33,909 nucleotides of DNA from the NCBI GenBank assembly GCA_903929315.1, contig CAIYUC010000224.1, forward strand, positions 1 through 33,909. Reading direction: 5' to 3'. The notes under the pieces are model-generated. The model had not been told where the DNA came from and did no database searches. It saw nothing but the letters and a program-made list of their open reading frames with translations. Below, piece by piece: positions 30,576-33,909 of the stretch; positions within the stretch are counted from its first letter, which is position 1, and each line of letters begins with the position of its first letter. The stretch is from an uncultured Bacteroidales bacterium (GTDB lineage Bacteria; Bacteroidota; Bacteroidia; Bacteroidales; FEN-979). The position numbers and the translations under genes were made by a program.

Positions 30576-33500
30576 ATGATAAAAAATTTACGATTTAAAC
30601 TGCTTTTCGTACTTGTGATGCTGGTCTTCGGCATTTCTGCCGGATTCGCCCAGACAGGAACCATTCAGGGAACGGTTTCAGACAAGAAAACGGGAGAAAA
30701 GTTACCAGGCGCCAATGTGTACCTGGAAGGAATAAACATAGGTGTGTCGACAGATATTGACGGTAAATTCAGCTTCAAGGCACCTGTCGGCAAAGTCAAT
30801 CTGATCGTGAGCTATACGGGTTATCAGCGACAGACTATAGCTTTGACAATTGTTAAAGATCAAACGATCAGCCATGATTTTTTACTCGAAGAAGATAAAA
30901 TGATGCTGGATGAAGTGGTGGTGATCGGTTACGGGACGAAACGGAAAAGGGACATTACCAGTTCCATCTCCTCAGTGAAATCGGAAGAGATTAAGGAAAT
31001 ACCGGTGGAAAATTTCAGTAAAACCTTGCAAGGCAAGGCCCCCGGTGTCCAGGTAACATCCGATAACGGTCTTGCGGGCGGAGGTGTGACCTTCCGTATT
31101 CGCGGTACCTCTTCCATCTATGCCAGTAGTGAGCCGTTATATGTTGTTGATGGTGTACCGATTGTCACAGGAAGCTTTACAAATGATGCTGGTTTTCCCG
31201 ATAAGTCGAATGTGCTTTCTCAGATTGACCCCGATGAAATAGCCTCCATTGAAATATTGAAGGATGCAGCCGCTGCCGCTATCTATGGAGCAAGGGGTGC
31301 CAATGGTGTCGTTTTGATCAGCACGAAAAAAGGAGAATTGGGAGAAGGACAAGCCAAGACCAACATCAGCTTTAATTATTATGCCGGGATCAGCACTGTC
31401 ACCCATAAATTGGACGTGCTGGATGGTCCTGAATACCTCCGGCTTGGAAAGGAGGCCTGGGCTAATTCAAATATGGGGACCGAACAGGCTTTTTATGAGC
31501 AGCTTCCTTTTGGGATCTATAATACAAGGTTACTTTACCAAATTGATTATAAAAATCAAACTGCTGAACAAAAACAGGCAACTTACCTGGCCAATAAAAA
31601 GATCATTGATAACACCAATACAAACTGGATCGATGAAAGTCTCCAGACAGGATACATGCAGTCAGCCAACTTGTCAGCTTCAGGTGGTACTACCAAAACA
31701 CAGTATTACCTGGGAGGTGGCTATTACGGTGAGTCAGGATTCATAAAAAAGAATGATTTCCAGCGTATTAACGGGCGTATGAATTTTACACATTTTGCCT
31801 CTGAGCGATTTTCTTTCGGAGCAAATACGGGAATTTCCTATACCATCCAGAACAGGGTTCCGACGGGCTGGGCAGGGGGACTCGGAACTGCCCAAAGCAG
31901 GTCTCTTCCGATAATGCCTATTTATTCGACTACAGGAGGGTATTTCAGACCGGACTCATCAAATTTAACCAATACCGCTGCAACCCGTGATAACCTGATA
32001 TCAGACGTCAGGACATTGTCGGTCCTGGCAAATGCATTTGCTGAATTCAAGTTCACAAAATGGTTGTCCCTGAGAAACGATTTCGGCCTGAATAATATTT
32101 ATATGAAGGATTATAAATATGAAGGAAGGATTACTCTCAGCGCGGCAAATTCAAACGCAACTGACCGCAGGGATAATGTGGAGGACTGGACAAACTTCCT
32201 GACCTTAAACGTTGACAAGTCCTTCAGGAAACATGCGATCACCGGACTATTTGGGTTCCAGGCACAGAACAGCACTGAAAATGGAATGTGGATCAATGGA
32301 GCAAACTTTCCGAGCGCTTTAATGAAACAGCCTTCTGATGGAACGGTCAAGACCATGGATAACTGGATCGAGTCGTATGGATTCCTTTCCTGGATCGGCC
32401 GTGTTTCCTATGCATACAACAATAAGTACTATTTGTCGGTAAGCTTGCGCCGGGACGGATCATCCCGTTTCGGACCCGATCAAAAATGGGGATTGTTCCC
32501 AGCTGCTTCAGCAGGATGGACTGTTACAGAAGAAAAATTCTTTCCTGAAAATGCGAAAAAGGTCTTATCTTTCTTTAAGTTGAGAGGCAGTTATGGTGTT
32601 ACCGGAAATGCAGGAATAGGAAATTATGCATATTTCGGCTCTTATAACTCCACCACCTATAATGGATATCCGGGCATCAGGGTGAATACCGTTGGTAATC
32701 CTAAACTCGGATGGGAATCTACTGCTCAGACGGACGTAGGATTTGATTTTGGTTTATTTAAAGGGAGATTCTCCGGGGGATTCGATTACTATTATAAACT
32801 TACCACAAATATGCTGCTTAATGTCAGCATACCACAAACGACTGGATCATCCTTCGTTGCCATGAATGTCGGATCCCTTGAAAACAAAGGGCTGGAAATA
32901 TTCCTTACAAGCAATAACTTTACAGGGAAATTCAAATGGGTAACAGATTTTAATATCAGTCATAATAAAAATGAGGTACTAAGTATTGACGGACAGATCC
33001 TTTCAGGAGAAAATTATGGTAACAACCAGGCACAGGAGGGTTATCCGATCGGTGCCTGGAGATTGGTTCCCTATGCCGGGGTTGATGCCAACACAGGTCA
33101 GGAATTATTCAAGCTGAGAAATGGTAAGGTAGGACCATGGGATGATAACGATAAAAACTTCTTCCAGAACAACTCTGTCGTAACCGGTAATCCTTATCCG
33201 ACATGGTTCGGAGGGATAAATAATACATTCTCCTTCAAAGGGTTTGATCTCAAAATTAATGTAACCTACCAATGGGGAAATAATGTTTACAGGGATGACG
33301 GTAAATTCTTTGAGGGCGGACAGATCGGAGCCAACTGGAACCAGATGACAACACTTGAAAATGCCTGGAAGAAACCCGGTGATATCACCGATGTACCCCA
33401 AAATTTGTGGACCAACACTTATTCCACACACAACTCAACGCGTTACCTTGACGATGGCAGTTATATCCGTCTGAAAGCCGTCAGTCTTGGTTATACATTA

Positions 33501-33701
33501 CCTGTAAAATGGGCGAAAACAATAAAGATGACCAGCCTGAGACTATATGTGAATGCCGAGAACTGGCTGACATGGACCAAATTTAAAGGATGGGATCCGG
33601 AAGTGAACCGTGACTCATCCGGAAATATTACCCAGAGCGTCACCTATCTGAGTCCACCGCAGGGAAAGACAATGACTATTGGAATAAACGTGAATCTCTA
33701 A
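30576..33701 (+). CDS. susC: SusC/RagA-family TonB-dependent outer membrane transporter
   Basis: The 1041-residue protein has a signal peptide (ending G-F-A-Q, about 25), a carboxypeptidase-D-regulatory-like domain (about 28-112, G-T-V-S-D-K-K-T-G-E-K-L-P-G-A-N-V), the SusC segment LDEVVVIGYGTKRKRDITSS, a plug domain (about 115-245, L-Q-G-K-A-P-G-V-Q-V, P-L-Y-V-V-D-G-V-P) and a long beta barrel ending T-M-T-I-G-I-N-V-N-L. It imports oligosaccharides across the outer membrane using TonB energy with its SusD partner, whose gene begins 18 bases later. The neighbouring amylase and binding proteins point to alpha-glucan products as substrate. The family is not sugar-specific by sequence motif, so this rests on context. 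Length is normal. Confidence 0.95.
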   Translation: MIKNLRFKLLFVLVMLVFGISAGFAQTGTIQGTVSDKKTGEKLPGANVYLEGINIGVSTDIDGKFSFKAPVGKVNLIVSYTGYQRQTIALTIVKDQTISHDFLLEEDKMMLDEVVVIGYGTKRKRDITSSISSVKSEEIKEIPVENFSKTLQGKAPGVQVTSDNGLAGGGVTFRIRGTSSIYASSEPLYVVDGVPIVTGSFTNDAGFPDKSNVLSQIDPDEIASIEILKDAAAAAIYGARGANGVVLISTKKGELGEGQAKTNISFNYYAGISTVTHKLDVLDGPEYLRLGKEAWANSNMGTEQAFYEQLPFGIYNTRLLYQIDYKNQTAEQKQATYLANKKIIDNTNTNWIDESLQTGYMQSANLSASGGTTKTQYYLGGGYYGESGFIKKNDFQRINGRMNFTHFASERFSFGANTGISYTIQNRVPTGWAGGLGTAQSRSLPIMPIYSTTGGYFRPDSSNLTNTAATRDNLISDVRTLSVLANAFAEFKFTKWLSLRNDFGLNNIYMKDYKYEGRITLSAANSNATDRRDNVEDWTNFLTLNVDKSFRKHAITGLFGFQAQNSTENGMWINGANFPSALMKQPSDGTVKTMDNWIESYGFLSWIGRVSYAYNNKYYLSVSLRRDGSSRFGPDQKWGLFPAASAGWTVTEEKFFPENAKKVLSFFKLRGSYGVTGNAGIGNYAYFGSYNSTTYNGYPGIRVNTVGNPKLGWESTAQTDVGFDFGLFKGRFSGGFDYYYKLTTNMLLNVSIPQTTGSSFVAMNVGSLENKGLEIFLTSNNFTGKFKWVTDFNISHNKNEVLSIDGQILSGENYGNNQAQEGYPIGAWRLVPYAGVDANTGQELFKLRNGKVGPWDDNDKNFFQNNSVVTGNPYPTWFGGINNTFSFKGFDLKINVTYQWGNNVYRDDGKFFEGGQIGANWNQMTTLENAWKKPGDITDVPQNLWTNTYSTHNSTRYLDDGSYIRLKAVSLGYTLPVKWAKTIKMTSLRLYVNAENWLTWTKFKGWDPEVNRDSSGNITQSVTYLSPPQGKTMTIGINVNL

Positions 33702-33719
33702 TTTTAAAAAGGTTAAGAT

Positions 33720-33909
33720 ATGAAAAAGATATTTTATATAATTGTCATATTTACAGTTACCGGGATAGCTTTTCCCTCCTGTAAGAAGATCATTAATAAG
33801 GATCCTGCAAAAGAGATTTCCGATAAAACGGCGCTTTCAACAGTGGATGGGATCCAGACTGCCCTTATCGGCACTTATAACTCAATGACAAATCAATATA
33901 CTTATGGAG
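33720..33909 (+). CDS. susD: SusD/RagB-family glycan-binding lipoprotein, N-terminal part
   Basis: A frame opens with ATG at 33720 and runs off the right edge after 63 codons. It begins MKKIFYIIVIFTVTGIAFPSC, a lipoprotein signal with Cys21, followed by K-K-I-I-N-K-D-P and V-D-G-I-Q-T-A-L-I-G-T-Y-N, which is the usual start of SusD-type proteins (first helical repeat). It lies 18 bases after susC on the same strand, the standard susCD arrangement. The protein forms the lid on SusC at the cell surface and binds the glycan. The weak AAGG at about 33708 could help translation. The remaining ~450 residues are outside the window. Confidence 0.88.
   Translation, partial: MKKIFYIIVIFTVTGIAFPSCKKIINKDPAKEISDKTALSTVDGIQTALIGTYNSMTNQYTYG

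Noticed and set aside
1-33909. CRISPR array, transposon, prophage or tRNA gene
   Set aside because: No spaced direct repeats of CRISPR length, no transposase or integrase frame and no cloverleaf were found on either strand.

Overview
The window is from a member of the Bacteroidota, most likely an environmental Bacteroidales-type lineage rather than a gut Bacteroides. The evidence is a SusC/SusD pair, three proteins with type A C-terminal sorting domains of the type IX secretion system (T9SS), promoters of the TTG / TAnnTTTG type, few Shine-Dalgarno sites, and an AT-rich genome with sharp local changes in composition. No RNA genes, insertion sequences or CRISPR arrays were seen, and no gap without a gene exceeds about 260 bases.

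Layout. 1-800: the end of an unknown gene, then remnants of a YciI-like gene and an SRPBCC gene that appear joined by a deletion. 865-2184: an exported M1-like metallopeptidase. 2338-8165: a glycosyltransferase group (three polytopic GT-C-like membrane proteins and one GT2 dolichol-phosphate-sugar-synthase-like enzyme), probably for surface glycan or glycoprotein assembly; its genes carry duplicated promoter-like and terminator-like elements. 8310-9002 (minus): a Crp/Fnr-type regulator. 9264-15106: a complete tripartite RND efflux operon (TolC-like protein, lipoprotein adaptor, HAE1-type pump) whose upstream region and both internal gaps hold heptanucleotide repeats. 15312-17073: a papain-like peptidase without signal peptide and a zinc-independent quinone-oxidoreductase-like enzyme. 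17091-21863: a divergent pair of large helical-repeat proteins of unknown function, one apparently cytoplasmic and one exported.

21952-33909: a polysaccharide-utilisation locus for starch or glycogen-like alpha-glucan. susC and the start of susD run rightwards. Divergently, four genes run leftwards: a multi-module carbohydrate-binding T9SS protein, a T9SS-exported GH13 alpha-amylase, a branching enzyme without signal peptide, and a second, smaller carbohydrate-binding T9SS protein. The amylase and branching-enzyme genes overlap by ATGA. The likely logic is that surface binding proteins and amylase capture and cut the glucan, SusC/SusD import the oligosaccharides, and the cytoplasmic branching enzyme helps store the glucose as glycogen.

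The less ordinary signals are the period-7 repeats in the efflux operon (one lying inside a promoter spacer), the deletion fusion at the left end, the duplicated control elements of the glycosyltransferase genes, the 18-bp tandem promoter repeat in front of the glucan operon, and the coupling of a secreted amylase to a cytoplasmic branching enzyme. All functional statements are from reading the sequence and from family knowledge; no database search was run.
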